Part shown: positions 1-15,300 of the stretch, piece after piece
Layout of the letters: each line of letters begins with the position of its first letter
Numbering within the stretch: position 1 is the stretch's first letter
Assembly: GCA_013398275.1 (NCBI GenBank)
Contig: VZSE01012466.1
Span: 310,001 to 374,000 of the forward strand
Direction of reading: 5' to 3'
DNA: 64,000 nucleotides
Source: Promerops cafer
Lineage: Eukaryota; Chordata; Aves; Passeriformes; Nectariniidae
Notes under the pieces: model-generated
What the model was told of the DNA's origin: nothing
Database searches by the model: none
What the model saw: only the letters and a program-made list of their open reading frames with translations
Program-made: the position numbers and the translations under genes

Positions 1-231
1 CAATCAAACAGGTACTGAGGAATCCCCATAATACCCCTACAATGTGTATTTTTAAGAAGTAACAACTGGCAGAATCTAAGGTTTTTCTTTTTCAGGAATC
101 CTCCCAAAAAGACATGAGGAAAAGAAAACTACAGATTTGCAGAAGATCTCCAAAGATTTTTGTTCAACTGCAATTGTAAATGTAGGAATACTGCTGGTAG
201 TACATATAAGTACATACATATCATCACTTAC

Positions 232-331
232 CTGATTTGGGCTTTTGTTCAGCCTAGTGGCCAAGGAAACAAAGGTTTTGCTTGATGGTCCTTTTCTCTG
301 ACATTCCAGTAAAATTTCTCGGTCATCATTT
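232..331 (-). CDS. CASP8AP2: CASP8AP2 coding exon 9 (SANT/Myb-like domain, first part)
   Basis: Encodes residues 1953-1986, reading NDDREILLECQRKGPSSKTF and ending SPNQ. Acceptor tttgctgtag at 332-341; donor CAG|gtaagt after 232. The arginine codon is split with the preceding exon (AG|A) and the reading frame is kept. The human protein has nearly the same residues here, followed by about 18 more to the stop. No acceptor followed by a matching continuation is visible in positions 1-231, so the last exon lies outside the window. Confidence 0.93.
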
Positions 332-3300
332 CTACAGCAAAAATGCATTTTTAAAATATTAATACATATTGTTGTGTACATGTACACAAACAAAATAATA
401 CATACAGGCATATATAAAATTTGGAGTATTTCCAAACTACAGAACCTGAGTTCAAACAGCAGCAACAAATTTGTGGAGGATCCTTTCTTCAACCAGCACA
501 GAGTAACAGAGTCAGTACGAACAAGTGGTAGTGGAGATTATGTTCCCCTACTAGGAAGAGCAGGATTGTTAGAATAGAGCTAGCCCCAAACCAAAGTCAA
601 AGAATTTTAAGCTTCTAAACCAGATATTTAAACTTGAATTGAAAGAACTCAAATTCAACAGGGGTCAACTGTTCCAGCCTCAGTTTGCATGGCTGAACAG
701 AAGCTTTCACCTAAGGCCCACTGATGTTTGGCTTCTCTAAGTGGCTTAATGTAACAAACATACTCAGAGCACATCTACTGTTCACATGAGAATAAAAAAC
801 CAGAAGTCTATTCTGAAGTGTGTCACCAATTTCCTGTTTGTCCCATCAATGAATTTAGGCAAAATGTGTATAGACAGTAATTTTCTTTGGATGAAACCTG
901 TCATACTTCATTAAATTATACTTATTTTCTTCAATTTCAAAGAAAAATGTAATGCCTAGTTATTTAAATAAATGTCTTTTTAAAAAACAAATTATAAACA
1001 GAAGTTCAAAGATAAAGAAAAACTGTGAAACTGAAAACCTGGTCATATTCACACAGAAAACTCTAAGTCTCTTTCTACCTTGTTGATCTGCACATTAAAA
1101 AAATCACATTAGCTTTTGCTGTCGTTTTTCCATGAAGGAACTGATTTTCTTTTAAAATGCTACATAGAAACTTACTTTATATCTGAACTATAGTTTAGAA
1201 AAGTCTGTCCTGAAAATTTTAGAAGCCCCTTTATAAAAGCGTTCATTGCATCAAGTTATTGCAAGAACAGCAAAACCTGCCAGCTATAGTTTCTTAAAAG
1301 TAGGAATGCACCACAATAATTTTGCGTGTAGTATTGACACGTACAGCCATCTCATTTGTCACCCACATCCTGCAAATTAGAATATACTGAGTTGAATTGT
1401 TGACTGGTACATTTCCACGGATTGAGCAGCTCAGACCCAAAACCAGAAAACTGCTCGCTGTCATGCTTTCCCTCAGAGGGGGAAATCTTTAGCTATTCTT
1501 CACGAGTCACCAATGCCTCACAGGAACATCAAAGATCTCCATCTCCTACCAAGCCTGGCTGGAGATTTTGGATAGAAAAAATAAACTGGACAGAGGAAAT
1601 ACTAACATAGAGTGCATTACAGTAGGTCTTGTTACCTTGGTACATAAGCTTTCAAAACAAAAGCCAAGAGGACTCTTGCTCTGGGAGATGTGGTAAGTGA
1701 TGGACATCAATCTCCCAGAGCAATCCTGCATTGATAAAAGAAGGCTGCCATTCCCCTTTTTAGAGAAAGGTGTAGAGCTACCAAGTAACTTCGGTCATTA
1801 GCTAAATACCCTTTTCTTCCCTCTTTCAGTGTTTCATGTAGTTTAAAGAAACCCTAAAGCAATCAAGCAGATCAAATCAGAAATTACCTTGTCCAGGAAA
1901 CTACTACTTCTCCCTTCTTTTTAATGATGTTTTTGGCATAGAGGCTAGGGGATGATGGAGATGAAGCTAAGGGAGAAGAGTCTTTATTCTGCTGCAGCTC
2001 ATTCTTCTTACTGGAACACTGCTTGGGTGACGAATTTCTATCTTCAAACCTGATATTACTTTCATCACTCCCCTCACCTGCTGATTCAGTTCCTTTTCGT
2101 TGCCTTTTTGAATTGGAATTCTCTTTGACAGTCTCTTTTTTCCTCTTTTTATTAGTTTTATCATCTATACTTATCTGACATCCTCCATTAGTCTTTGAAC
2201 TGGGTTTTGTTTCAAGATCACATTCACCTGCCACAGTCTCATTAGAAAGCTCTTCTGTTAGGTCTATACGTGCATCAAAGCATTCTTCCAGTTCTTCCTT
2301 TTTATCACTGACTTCTGAGTTTCCTGTTGAAGTTTCCTGAGTCCCGTTATCTGCTCTGGATTCCATTGCATGACACAAAGTTCCACTAACAATACCATCT
2401 GTTATGCATGACTTCAAACTGCATCCAGCAGGAAAAGAATTTTGAGATTTAACATGCATTTCATTTATGTTTTCAGATACTTGCAATTTCTGTGCCTCAG
2501 ATTGCTCAGAGCCTTTATCTGGGCTTTCAGTGTCATGGCTCTCTTTGTCTGAAGATTTTCTACAGGTTACAAGCAAGCCACTAGTTTCTTCCTTTTCAAT
2601 ACTACTGTCTGACTCCTTCAGAGGCTGAGTTAAGGCACGGTTTTGTTCTTGTTCAGTGCTGACATGAGGCAAGTGATCCATCTTAACCAGATCTGGTTTT
2701 ACCGTTTCTTTCACGGTGGCACTCTGGCTGTCCCTTTCTTTTCCTGCAGTTCTCATTTCTCCTTTTCCAATCTTGGCTGAGGATGCCTGTGCTTCCTTCA
2801 CTGGAGCCATCTGATCAGATGCTGGTGAGGCAGATGGCACTGCCCGCCGAATCTTTACGATGAAATGATCATTGGATTTCTCCATGATTACTGCTTGCAT
2901 CGGTAGGCTGGGGCGACACTGAAAACCAGGAGCAACAGGCCGACTTGTCCACGACGATGAACAACTTGATTTACTGCTTGAGTTATCAGATTCTAAAGCC
3001 AAATGAATGTCTTGTTCAGTGGCATCCTCCTCTCCAAGAAGCGCATCTTCGCTGTAATGTGCACTAACAACACCTTCTGGAGCTGAGCTAGAATTATTCT
3101 CAGGCTTTAGGAAGCTAAGGTGAGCATCTGATTTCAAAGGTGATGGAATCGTTAAGGAAACAGCCAAATCTTCAAGGAGGATAGAAGAAACACACGATTT
3201 ATTCTTCTGTAAATTGCATTCATCTTCTTTGCAGGAAGCTGAGCTTGTGGAAACCTCAAACATACAGCTCTCATCCAGCACATCTGGATCGACAGGCATC

Positions 3301-6300
3301 TGAGGCCTAGATGCTAATGAGGGAGCTCTTACAGGTGAAACAATAGTCCAACTGATATCCTCTTCCAGTTTACAATCCATGCATGACTCCTTTGGAGCCA
3401 TTGCTTGCTCCAGTTCAGCAGCACTTTCCCTGCATTTATGACTGTCTAAAAACTGTTTTTCTGGAGTCCTGAATTCACACTCATTTCTGCTGATATTGCC
3501 ACCATTTTTTTCCAAGAGATCCGAACCTTGCAATAGGCTTTTGAAAATTTCACCCATTTGAGCATCACTTACCAGATTAAATGTAAGACTGGATGCTTGT
3601 TGCTCTGTGAGAAGCTCATAACTAAGATCAGACTTGTTAGCATCTCTGGACAGCTGGAGTCCTTCCTTTTCATATTTAACACCCTTCAGTGGAGTAAGAG
3701 TGTTTTGTAAATTACTCTCTTTAGACAGGTGAACTTTTGTTTGGGAATTTCTTGTGTTATCAATAGAATTAAGACATTTTGTAAAAGCAGTTTTTGGTGC
3801 ACCTGTCTTATTTTTCTCATGGTGACACTTAGATTGTTCATAATCCACAGTTTGCTTTGAAATATATTCTTCAGGCTTCTGAGAACCATCTTTCAGGGAC
3901 TTTTTTCTAGATCTCTGCACATCATTTTTATGACTGATCTTGTGGTTTTGCTTTCCGGCCCTTTCGATCTTCCCTTCCTCACCCTCATTTCCCACATCAC
4001 ATAGCTTTATTATAATTCTCCTTATCTTTTCAAATAAGTAATCAAGCTGTTCATCTACAAATTTCCACAACTGTTTTTTCATATCTGATACTTGCTGGTC
4101 AAAAAGACGGTCCACTATTGCATTCTTTTTAACTTGTTTAAGTTTTGACTCTATAATATCACAGATATTCAATTTTAATGTATCACCTAATGCACACATC
4201 TTGGAAAAGTTCAAGTATCTTATTAATGCTGTAAAATTTATGATCCCAGATTCTATAATTCTGTGAAAATGCTGAACTGGGAAGTGTACTTTGAACTTCA
4301 TATAACTTTTCCTCATCTGTTTTCGTATAGCTCTGAGCATCTGCATGATTTCTTGTATATTTGAAGGTTCAACAATAACATGAACTATTTTTTCAAGACA
4401 AGCAATGCTCACAGTTTTGTTTTTCTTCATATTCTTTGGAGATCGGAAGGTCTGATTTTTATGCCTCTCTCTGTTCCTTTGTGTGCTTACTTGCACAGAA
4501 ACAAATTTTCCATTATCTTCATTGCAGTGCACAGTTTTGCTCTTTTGATTCTGCGGGCTGCTGGTCAAATTTAATGTCTCAGAAGAAGCTTTTGGTCTTG
4601 ACTTTTTTGTATTTTCAGAGCCTCTCTCTGGTTTAGATTTTTCTTTATCTTCGTCGCTACTTATGATTTCACCTTCTTCTATTTCATCTGAAGAGATACT
4701 TAGCTGAGACTCCATCTCTAGGTGTTCATCAGACATGCTAACTGGCTTTTGATTTTCTTTGTTTACCTCCTTTGACAAGTTCTTTGAGGGACAGATGACG
4801 ACAGTAGTTTCAGGAATTAAATCTATAAAATGAAAACAGTTTGCTAATCACCATAAAGAATACAATTTTAAACAGATATTTTCAGAAAAACCTGCAAGGT
4901 TTTCTTCTGTAAACTGATTATTCAGAACTGTTTGAACTCAGGAAGCCTAAGCTACAATGAGTTTGGGTGGTTTGCTTCAGCAGCTGCTAGTTTAATATGT
5001 TTCTTTTGAGCTTTAAAGGGCAAATTGATCTTTATTTTGAGAAAATTTTGAGCTTTAAGGGGCCTCAACATTTCACCAAATGCATGTGAACTATCTCACA
5101 AATACATCAATTAGAAAGAGAAAAATATAGCAGTTTTCATCAGTTTCAAATGTCTTTCCATTTACTTTAACAAGTTTTCTGATTACTATACGAGCTAAAT
5201 TATAACTGTCACATCATTATGAACTCACATTTACATACAATAGGTGGCTTTTCTTTTAACAATTTCAAAACTAAAACAAACTGAGAACAAATGACCCATT
5301 AATGTTTTAACAATCCCATACAGAGTTACGCTCTGAAACATAAAAAACCAGATTTCAATGCCACTTTTCTAGTATGAAATCTAAACTTCCAAGAATTTTT
5401 GTTTTAATTGCAGCAGGACATTACAAGGAAGACTTAAATTCACAAATACTTGAAAGAATATGATCCTACAAAACTTTTGCTTCCACAATTTCGGAGAAAA
5501 ACCTAATGCAAACTAGCCACAATTAAGAAATGTTTATGTATTTTTTTTACTAAGTCAATATAAAACTCTTATTTCAACCAGTCTTCTGTTAGTAGTGACC
5601 AACTCCGATTTTTAAAGCACTAATATTCAAATGGCTAGAATCCTGGCTGCAACATTTAATGCTTCCACTACTAACTAAAAGGACCACTGGGAAATACACA
5701 GCTTAAGCAGACACAATTTGTATTTTTCAGAAGGCAGTTCAAAGAAGTAATTTCTGCTTTCCATGAGTGGATCGTTTAAGTTCTATGTAGAAAATAAATT
5801 AAAATACACATATACAAATACCTTTGTTGTAAGTCTTCACAAGGCCTTTACAGGGACTTTCCATCTTCAGTGCTTTAGCCAAAGGACGCACTGGACTGTT
5901 CAGTGGGCTGATTGCTTTTGGAATATACCTCAAGTGATTGAGGTCAATGCTCAGTATTGAGCTGTCATCATCAACAGAAACTGGGTTAGTTTCTCTCTCT
6001 TTAGATACAGCACACGTCTCGCCACTGAGAGAAGATGCTGTTGCAGTACTGTTATCAGTTAGGTCTGGCCCCAGAGCACAAGTATTCTGGTCAACTAGTG
6101 GTTCATCCCTATCAGTTACCATAGTTCTGTCCAGTGAATGAGATGTGCTCATATTAACTTCACAGATACTCTTTTCCTCAATGGGAGGGTCAACATTTTC
6201 TGCAGCCAGGTGATCATCATCCCTAGCTACTTCCATTAAAGAGTCTGGTTTTGTTTCACTGCTATCATCTGCAATGTCAGAGGACTGCAGGTCACCAGAA

Positions 6301-9300
6301 CTTCTGGCTTCTGAGTCATTTAAGACAACATTTTGAGAGCCACATTGATCTGCAGAGCTTTCTGTGTCAGCAGCCAGCCATATTTTATCTTCCTCTTTCT
6401 TCTTTTCTGCTGACTCTAGAAGGTCTCCCATACTTGCACTTGCAGGCTCAGGTTGTGCCACTTCTGCTGCTGGTACATAACCATCCTGCATCTCACCCTC
6501 CATCACAGGCAGCTCTTCACAGTCTGCCACACTCCCTGTCACCTCCAGGGGCAAAGATTCAGGGTGGTTCAGACCTGTAATTGCTGCTGTTTTTACTGAG
6601 GCTTCCAATTCAACTGGATCACAAGCCCCTGCCGCTTCTGACAGCGTTTCAGCCTCCATCTCATCAGGAACAAGCACCTTTGCTGCTTCTGGCAAGGCTT
6701 GGGGCTGTACCTGACCCCCTTCTGCTTCTGGTAAGGTCTGTGAGCTTGGTTCATCAGCTGTGACTGCTGGCAACGCTTCAGACTGTGCTGGATCTGCTGC
6801 TGCTACTTTCAAGGCTCCACCTTCAGAACTGACAGAAACAGGCAGTGCTGGTTCCATGCTGCTCTGAGCTGCAGTGTCCAGAACTTGTAATGTTGAATGA
6901 CTGTGCTCTGTGGGACCACAGTCTACAGGGCGGGCAGAATCTAAGAGCTCTGCTTGCAGTGTGAGCTCTGTACCTCCCTCATCAGTGGCCTTTTGGGAAG
7001 GTGTTTTAAGTCCATCCATTGCAGAAAGACATTGCTTCTTATTAGGAGAAAGAGTCAAATTTAGCTTTTCCATGAAGCTAAGTTTCAAGTCTTTGCTTTT
7101 TGACCCAGTGTGATTACCTTTAGTTTTGGGTACCTTATCATCTTTTAAGGTATCTGCTACTCTGGATGTTTCTTCCAGCTTACAGGATTTATTTCTCTCA
7201 CTTTTTGTAACATGTGTACCTTTCTTGGAGTCTTTTACAGATTGGTGAGAAAATTCTTTTGCAACTTTTTTTTCATTTCTAAAAGGTCTACTGTCATCCT
7301 GATCCTCTCTTTCCCTTTTCCTTTTTTCTTCAGTTCTGTGTCTTTCTGATTTGGAATGTGCTGTTTCCCATTCATGCCTACTACTACTTTCCTTCAAGCG
7401 TGCATATTTATGCTCTCTGCTGTTGGAATTAGAAGGTGAAGTCCTTCCTTCTCGAGAGGTATGATCATCTGTTCCCCTGTCTCTCTTGCAGTCAGTGTGT
7501 TTTACTTTCCTAGACTCTTCCACACGACACCTACGTGATTCATGAAGACTCTTTGAATGTTCATTCTTGGAGTGTGGACTGCTTCCCCTACCAGGCCTCC
7601 TTGGTTGTTCTTGCAGCTTCTCATTCGCTTTATTTTTTTGGCCAGCATGTTTTTCACCTTTATCATGTGTTTTAATGTCCTTTTTTAATACATTTTGTAA
7701 TCTCTCATCAGCATACAGTTCACCTCTTGTTTGAAATCTGTCTTTACCAGCTGTCTGTTTCTCCCAGGAAGAAACATCCCTTTCTACTCTTCTTTCTACA
7801 CTTGGACTGCATTTGAGTTTCATGCTCTGACTTTTTTGTTGCAAGTCATTTTTACTAGCCTTCTCTGAAAGGGTTTTCGGCTTCTGTTGAGGATCCAAAT
7901 TCCCCTCCTCACCGTCACCATCATTTCCAGTATTCTGATGTGCTTCTTTTTTGTATTTGCTGACATTTCCCCTACTGCGCTGTTCATTATTTTTAGTTTC
8001 CTTTCTCTCCTTTCTGTTATCCTTGTTGGAGGTGTGGTCATAGCTCAGTGCACACATGTGAGTACCATCACTGCAGAGCTCCTCAGGAGGGTACCTCAGC
8101 AAAAGCGGAGTGCTCCTTTTTTCAGAGCCACACTTCCCACTGTCCGTGTTATAAGATAAGTAACTGTGGTAAACATCTTTTGAACAGTCATTTTTCATTC
8201 TATGATCCATCTTCATATTGTCACCAAAATCAGATGGTCTGGATTTGGAATCTTTTGTTTTAGTTGATACTGGAAGGTATGTTCTGGTGAAAATACTTCG
8301 ATGGTTGGGAAATTCCGATAGCCTGTTCATAAAACCAAAAACAGTTATGTTATTTTTAAATGTATTTAAACATAACTAAAGCTGAACTGCAATGAATCCA
8401 TGTTTCTGTAAAAATTGTTAACACTTTCAACTTTAAGCTGAAAAAAAAGGGTGATATAGAAAGACATTTAATAATTTCCATCAGCACAAAACTAAAAAAT
8501 GTAATTAATATACATATTTTCCAAAAGAAATTCATCTAAAGAAAAATCAAGATTTATGAAAAAAATACTGTATTGAGCCTAGTTAACAATTTCAGTAATT
8601 TAAATTAGTATTTCATTGTCCAGCAATAAAAAGTGCTCTTCCCCAGGGGGAAAAAGAAAAAAAAAAGCTGTTTTTTACAGCATTAGATATTTAAAATAAT
8701 AATAATAATAATTTAAAAACCATCAATAAGCTTTACATTTGGGAGTTGTTGCAAGCTCCAGAAAACAAGTAGTACATTATGATAACCAAGCCTCATCAAG
8801 GCCACATGATACTGCTGAGAAGTTATCATACTAAAACAATTTAAAAAATCAAATTATAAACAGTATCCGTGTGATTAATGTAATTGTGCCCAAGCTGTGT
8901 TTGTTTGGTTTTGTGGTTTTATAGTTGAGGGTTTTTTTTGAGATAAACATTAACAATTCCTTGAGAGATAATAACTTTGAAATAATCTTTACACATAGAT
9001 GCATTGCTTAAAAAAAGCTAATTTACTATAAGCCATGCAGCAGACCAAGCATGTTTCCAAGATCTCAAGGTGCCAATTTCCCCACAATTTTCCATGATGA
9101 ATGCCTCCAAAATACCTAGATCAAATACCTTGTTCACCAACTTTCATCACCATTAGATGATATTGCAATGGAGCTTGTAAAGTATATAAAGTGGACAAAT
9201 ATTCAAAACAAAAAAGTGTTTTTCAAAGAATTTAAGTTAAAATTCACAGCACTAAACTCAAAGGTGTGAAAATGACAGCTGTTGCGTGAAAGCTGATCAG

Positions 9301-12300
9301 CTGAAAGAATGACACATGTCAAAACCTCTTGATCTACATCAGATTGTGCCTGGTAATTCTCTGTACTTAGCAAAGAAACCTGCATAGTTTATATGCACAT
9401 AGCCTTTAGCACAGGAATGCCAAAGGAACCTTCTTTACAACACGTTTTGGTGCAAGAAAATATCAAATGCTCAAAACAAAATACAAACAAACCAATGATG
9501 TGTGACCCAAGCAACAAGGAGGTAACCTTCTGACAAGCTGGCATCCTGAATCCTGAACTCCTGCTCTGGGGTTTTTTACATGGTTCAGAAACCTTACTGT
9601 CAGCTACTCTCCCATCCATGCTTCACTGTTTTCAACTCCTTCCAGTAACATTAGTGGTACACAGAAATAATCAAGAATTCTCTAGTTGCTATCCCCCACC
9701 ACTGGAGATAGGGATTTCATATCTTGCCAAGAAAACATTATATAATCTATTTCTTCTCAGTTGCTGTCTGAAAAGTTCCATGGAATTCATGTCTGAGGCC
9801 ATAAACCAGACACAATTCAGCTTCAAAACTAGTAAGATAATGCTTTCAAACATGCAAGATGGTTAGATAACCCACAAGGAACAGTGGGTTACAAACAAAC
9901 AAAAATTCATGCAAAATGGTCACCACTTGGACTCCTTCTTGGTTTCCTAAGTAGAAACCAAAGACTTCATACGACAAAGGAGATCTGTATTTCCTCTGAT
10001 TATACTGGTTCTAAACTACACAATAATTTACTAAGCAATGATTTTTTCATTAATTTTTCTTAAAATACACACAAAAATTTCTTACAAGTATATAAGCAGG
10101 ATCAAACCAAAAGCATGTTTTCAGTTCTACTGTCTATCTGTACCTTTGATGCAGATGACTGATTTCTTCATCCTTACGGTTAATTTCCACTCTTGCCGTT
10201 TTGATAAGGGCTGAAATATTCTTTTTGAGAGCCTGGTTTTCATTCTGCAGAATGATATTCTATTTTAAATATATATAAAACAGACAGCAAGAGAGAGAGG
10301 GAGAGAAAAAAACAAGAATTAGCTTGGGTATCCAACCATGTAATGAAAAATAGTGCAAGACAACCACTAGAAAAATGTCCCATTATTGGCAAAGTGACAG
10401 TAAAACATATACAAACTCTTTCAAAGAAATCAGAATGACTGAGATCCACAACAGTTGGGTTTTTTTTTTTGGTAACATTACTCCCATTTATGCTTCTGTT
10501 TGTGGTCCTGGTAATTATTTCAAATATTTCAAGCAAACAATTTAGTAAAACTGAAATACGCCATAAAACAAGGGAGCTAAAAAATGATAATCCACCTCTT
10601 TGCTTTATTCTTTTACTCAATTTATTTCTTTCTTGGTCACTGCATCAAACAAGAGATGTAGCTCTCAAGCACTTTCAGAGAAAGAGGGTAATTGTATTTC
10701 TTTCAAGGTATTGAAACAAACTTTGGGCACTTTATCATTCTAACATTTCTAGGTATGATATTCTAGAACCCTGTTAACCCTAGAAATAATCCCTTCTCTT
10801 GATAATTGTCCTCAGAAAAGCCTGCTCAGAAAGGCAGAGAAGTTTTGCAGAAAACAATACAGAAATGTCACAGGGCAGCAGCTGCTTACCATTGCAGACC
10901 TTAGAACCTTTGGGAGTTATGTGTAATATGCAGTAGAGCACACTGCAGAATTGCCCCAAATAATCCAGCTCTACAGAATGGCACAGCAAGGGAACACCAG
11001 CTGAAGTTGAAGAGCAGTTCAAACTTATCAGAATGGCACTATGCTCAAAGCAACACAGACATCTGCTTCCAGTTCTAATGACAGCTCAGGTACCTTTACA
11101 GCCCTGTCCCTAGTGCATTAAAGAAACAAGAGTACTGGATACCTTTCTGATAACTATTCATTTGACATGTTTACTTTCTAATTAGGAAGACAGAAGATAG
11201 CTTTTAACCAAATAAAGTCTTACTGCACACAACACTGAAACAAATTAGTTTACCTACTGATCTTGTCAGTAGGCTATCCCCGCCAACCATCCTAAGCAGA
11301 CCAAGCTCCTAGCATCTTGGTGCTTCACAAACCATCCATGCAATGGATCAAGTCTGGAAAGCATTTGAGATTGCTGTCTCAAAGCAGTACTGAACCTACT
11401 TTGCAGGATCTTGACAGTATTTCCCTTTGAACTACAGTACCTGTGCCTGTATTTCTTTAAATTTCTTCATCAACTCTTTAATTTGCTGTTGACATTTTCC
11501 ATATTCTGCCTGCAACTGTCAAAGAGAGAAGAATTCACAGCACAGAAGTGCACTTAATTATACAGAAGAGTTACTTCTCTAGATCCATAGTTAGTTAACA
11601 CACTAATGTATATCACAAACCTGTTTTTTCCCCCCAAAGAAACATATGAAAGCCATATTGAAACAAAAGGCTTCAATACACTCCAACTGGTACACAAGTC
11701 TCTAAAACAGCACAAACACTCAGATAAGAGGAAATCTATGTGTGCTTGCCTCACAGTAATAGGTTAAGAAAAACGGGAAGCCATATTATTGTGAAATTAA
11801 AGACAACTACCAAGGAGCAGGAGTTCTGAGAGCCAAATAGATGCGGACTCTCTTGTCAGATTTTATGTAACATTAAACACGTAAGGAAAAACACAACAAG
11901 AAGTTACTACAAACAAACTTGGACTGCAAAAATAGACTGCAAAGGACATGATCCTGCTGAGATCATGAAGTTAAGTAAAATAAATTTGGCATGAGCTCTT
12001 CTTTGGAGATAGATAGTGACAAAGCTTTCACAGGAGAATCGACAACTTTCATTCAAATAAACAGCCAACAACTTTCAAACTTGCAAAGCGATATTTTCAT
12101 CACTCAGTGGAGTCCTGGAGAGTTTGCTTCTGCTCATTCTATAACATCTGTGGATGCCTGTGCCTTTCATGCCATTTAAATGTGTCTTACAGGCCAGGAC
12201 TGGTGATGCTACTTAAGCGAGTGTTGTCTTGATTTGCTAGAAAATGTTACCTACTGCATGGCCACCTTCAGTCTCAAGCACAGAATTTAACAACACATAA

Positions 12301-15300
12301 GATAGGTCATGGATTTATCTGCTTTACTCTGGTAAAACTTGTTGGGAGAAATGTCAAGACTAGCTTTGTATCAGATGTCTGACCAGATCCTTGACTACAG
12401 AGAAACCACAATACATTTTCCCATAACACAGCTGATAAATGAACTGCATGCAAAGGATGAGAAATGGGAACAGATCATGTCACAGTGTGACAGATTCACT
12501 TGTTCAGATGAACTTGTTGTTCTAAGAGTTTATTAGCACATTCTTGTTTTTACTTATCTAAAACCAGACTATTTTTCCTACAATGAGAGCACACTGACAA
12601 CATTTTCTGCACTTTACTTTCTACACAAATAAATTTGGAACACCCCCCCCCCCCCCCAAACACCAGAAGATTTTTTCTATATTAATACACACCTCGTCAT
12701 AGGATGCTTTCTTTGCAGTCCCTTCTTCAATTAGTATCTCATCAAATAAATTTAAGCTGCTTCTAGATGGTGTAGTATTTGGAGCAAAATTGTCTACATA
12801 AAGAAAAGCAATTACATAAGGAAATAGGTATTTTTCTAACCATGTTGCATTGTGTACACTGTCCTATACCGTCTGTGCACTTTGGTTTTACTTCTTGTAC
12901 TTACAAGGTAACAAAAAAAAAAAAATAGAATAGTTACATGCTCATGTTATACCATGTTGCAATAAGGTACAGAGATTTCCTGAAATAGCCATCTGTAAGT
13001 GAAAGTGAAACGAAAAAAACCCCCAAACAACCAAAAGCAACTGACAAGCCAACACCCAAACACCCAAATTATTTAATGACAGTGCTTTTTCCTCAAATCA
13101 GCCTGGGTGCTTCGTTCACCAAATACACTTAACTGACTGGACCTGGCTTATGACACCCCTAAAACACAGATGCATTTGCAGACAAATAAATGAAGTCAGC
13201 TATCAAAGCTGTGCTTCCATCCTGTGGACAATACCATAATGCAAAAAGTATTATTAACACAATGCAAGAGGACATTAAAAAAACACCTTATCTGTACAGA
13301 GAAAAGATCTCTTCAGCCCTCTCTTCAAATTTAAAAAATCAAGGTCCCTCAAAACTGGACTATATAACATTTCATTGCATTGCTATTCCTCCTTGTGTCT
13401 TTAATGTTTACTAAACAATGCATCTCCATATATGAAATATGAACTTAAAAAAATACAGAATGCAAAATGAGAAAAAGATATATAGATGCTTTACGTATAT
13501 AGGACATAGTACAGGTCTTCATAAAAATTCAATGGTCTTACAACAGTAATATCAGGAGAAATAATTGCTTAAATACTAGAAAGAGCATTTCATCAAATGG
13601 TACTCTAAGGCTCTTGAAAAAGAACATGTACTAGATCCATTTATTTCTCACCTTCAAAGTTAAAAGAGGAAATTAATTTACATTAGCATGTCAAATTATT
13701 TGGAAAGTAACAGAAGGTTGAAAGAATATCCTGAATTTACTGTATCACATAGAAAGTATGTTGGATCTGGTCCTGAAGCTTACAAAAACACAAAATAAAG
13801 GTGTTTGTTCCGAAGTAAAATATTCTCTTATCAAGGGACAGATAAAATATCTAAGGTTTTCTGCACCCCTTTACATGCACAAGCATCTTCAAATAGGCAG
13901 TATCAGAGGAAAACTGTCTTTCATTCATTCAACTAATAGATTTAAGAATTCTCTGCTGCATTTATACAGCCTAATATATATGTCTTGAATTTAAACAAGT
14001 TGATCACTGAAGCATAGGTTACACCAGCTAAATGTAAACTAAAAACTCAATATTGTTTTACTCGAAATCAGCCTAAGAAGCAGAGACTCCATGATGTTCC
14101 AAGCCAAGCAGTGAGACACACTTAACCTACCAGAAACCGACAAACTGCTGTCCAAGCCATCATAAATATCCACGGAGCTCTCATCTCCTTCCCTGAAGGG
14201 GGAAGCTTCAGCTAAAGCAATGGGAAAAAAAAAAGGCCAAAGTAATCATTCAGTAAACTGCAAACTCCACCTTTCCCATAAAGTAAAAGTAGCTGCGATC
14301 CTATACCAGTAGAAAATAGTAGAAGTAATAGTACAGACCAGTAAAAGGGGAACTTTATCCAGGAAACTACTGCTACTGTGGAGAAAAGATCTTTAGTCAC
14401 CAGGGAACAAAGACAGAGATCAGTTTGTAAATACTACAAGAACTGTGCATAAAGCAAACTATATGGCAAATAGATTTTAAAATGATAAATTAAGTAAACT
14501 TGATCTAACTTTGAAACTGTTTTCTAGAATACACTGAACACAAAACTTACACAACTCAAAAACAAAAATAAAAGATTTGGCATGATAAAACCACTACTGT
14601 AAAAAGAAAGATTTCTTGCTAGAAAAATAAAAGGATTGTAGCAGTCTGTATCATAAAACAAACAATTTGCTTTAGTATTGCCATCTACTCACACACTAAC
14701 TGGTTCTGTAAACGTATTTTAATCTAAATCTCCTCAGTCTCTTCATGTCTTTTTCCAATGCCTCTTATCTCTCTCGTCTCCTCTATGTGAACCTCTCCAT
14801 TTCTGCAACAAATATTATTTCTAGAAAGAAAAACATCAATATCCACAGTCCTTCTGAGGCTGGGAATCTCCCAAATATGTGTCAAATCAACCAACTGTGG
14901 AGCTGGAAATAAAGAGTACCTTGATTATGGGTACTGTGGCAGCTGCTAGCACATCGGCTCTTACAAACAGCAAACAAAGGAGCAGTGCCCCTAACTGTTC
15001 AAATGCAAGCTTCATTTAGATGCTCAATGTTAAATTATATACTGTGGAAGACAGGGGAGAGACCAATTCTGGGCAATCCCTCATAACATTCCAGAAATTC
15101 AAAGTACACAGGTATGGTTTTAAATACAAACTCACTAACAGGATATGGCTTGCATGATATTGTGCCACAGCCATTTAATTACATTTGAAGCTCATCAGTA
15201 TTTGTCACAACTTCAAATTTGTTTTCAAAGTTATTTCTGGACCTATTTATTTGCATTAATTCCCCACAAACCAGAAAGTAATCTAACACTTCTTACCACT

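Noticed and set aside
76..331. A C-terminal FLASH variant made by reading through the exon 9 donor at 231/232 (an open frame runs on to about position 76).
   Set aside because: The donor CAG|gtaagt is a perfect consensus and the continuation is unlike the human C-terminus after the first two residues (VS). Intron retention is possible but not supported.
1888..4778. A separate 964-residue protein starting at 4778 on the minus strand.
   Set aside because: The codon there is TTG, and the frame is open upstream to a good acceptor at 4823; it is the interior of FLASH exon 8.
5799..8330. A separate 843-residue protein starting at ATG 8330 on the minus strand.
   Set aside because: The ATG overlaps the splice acceptor (atgaacag) and the frame joins exactly to the upstream FLASH exon 6.
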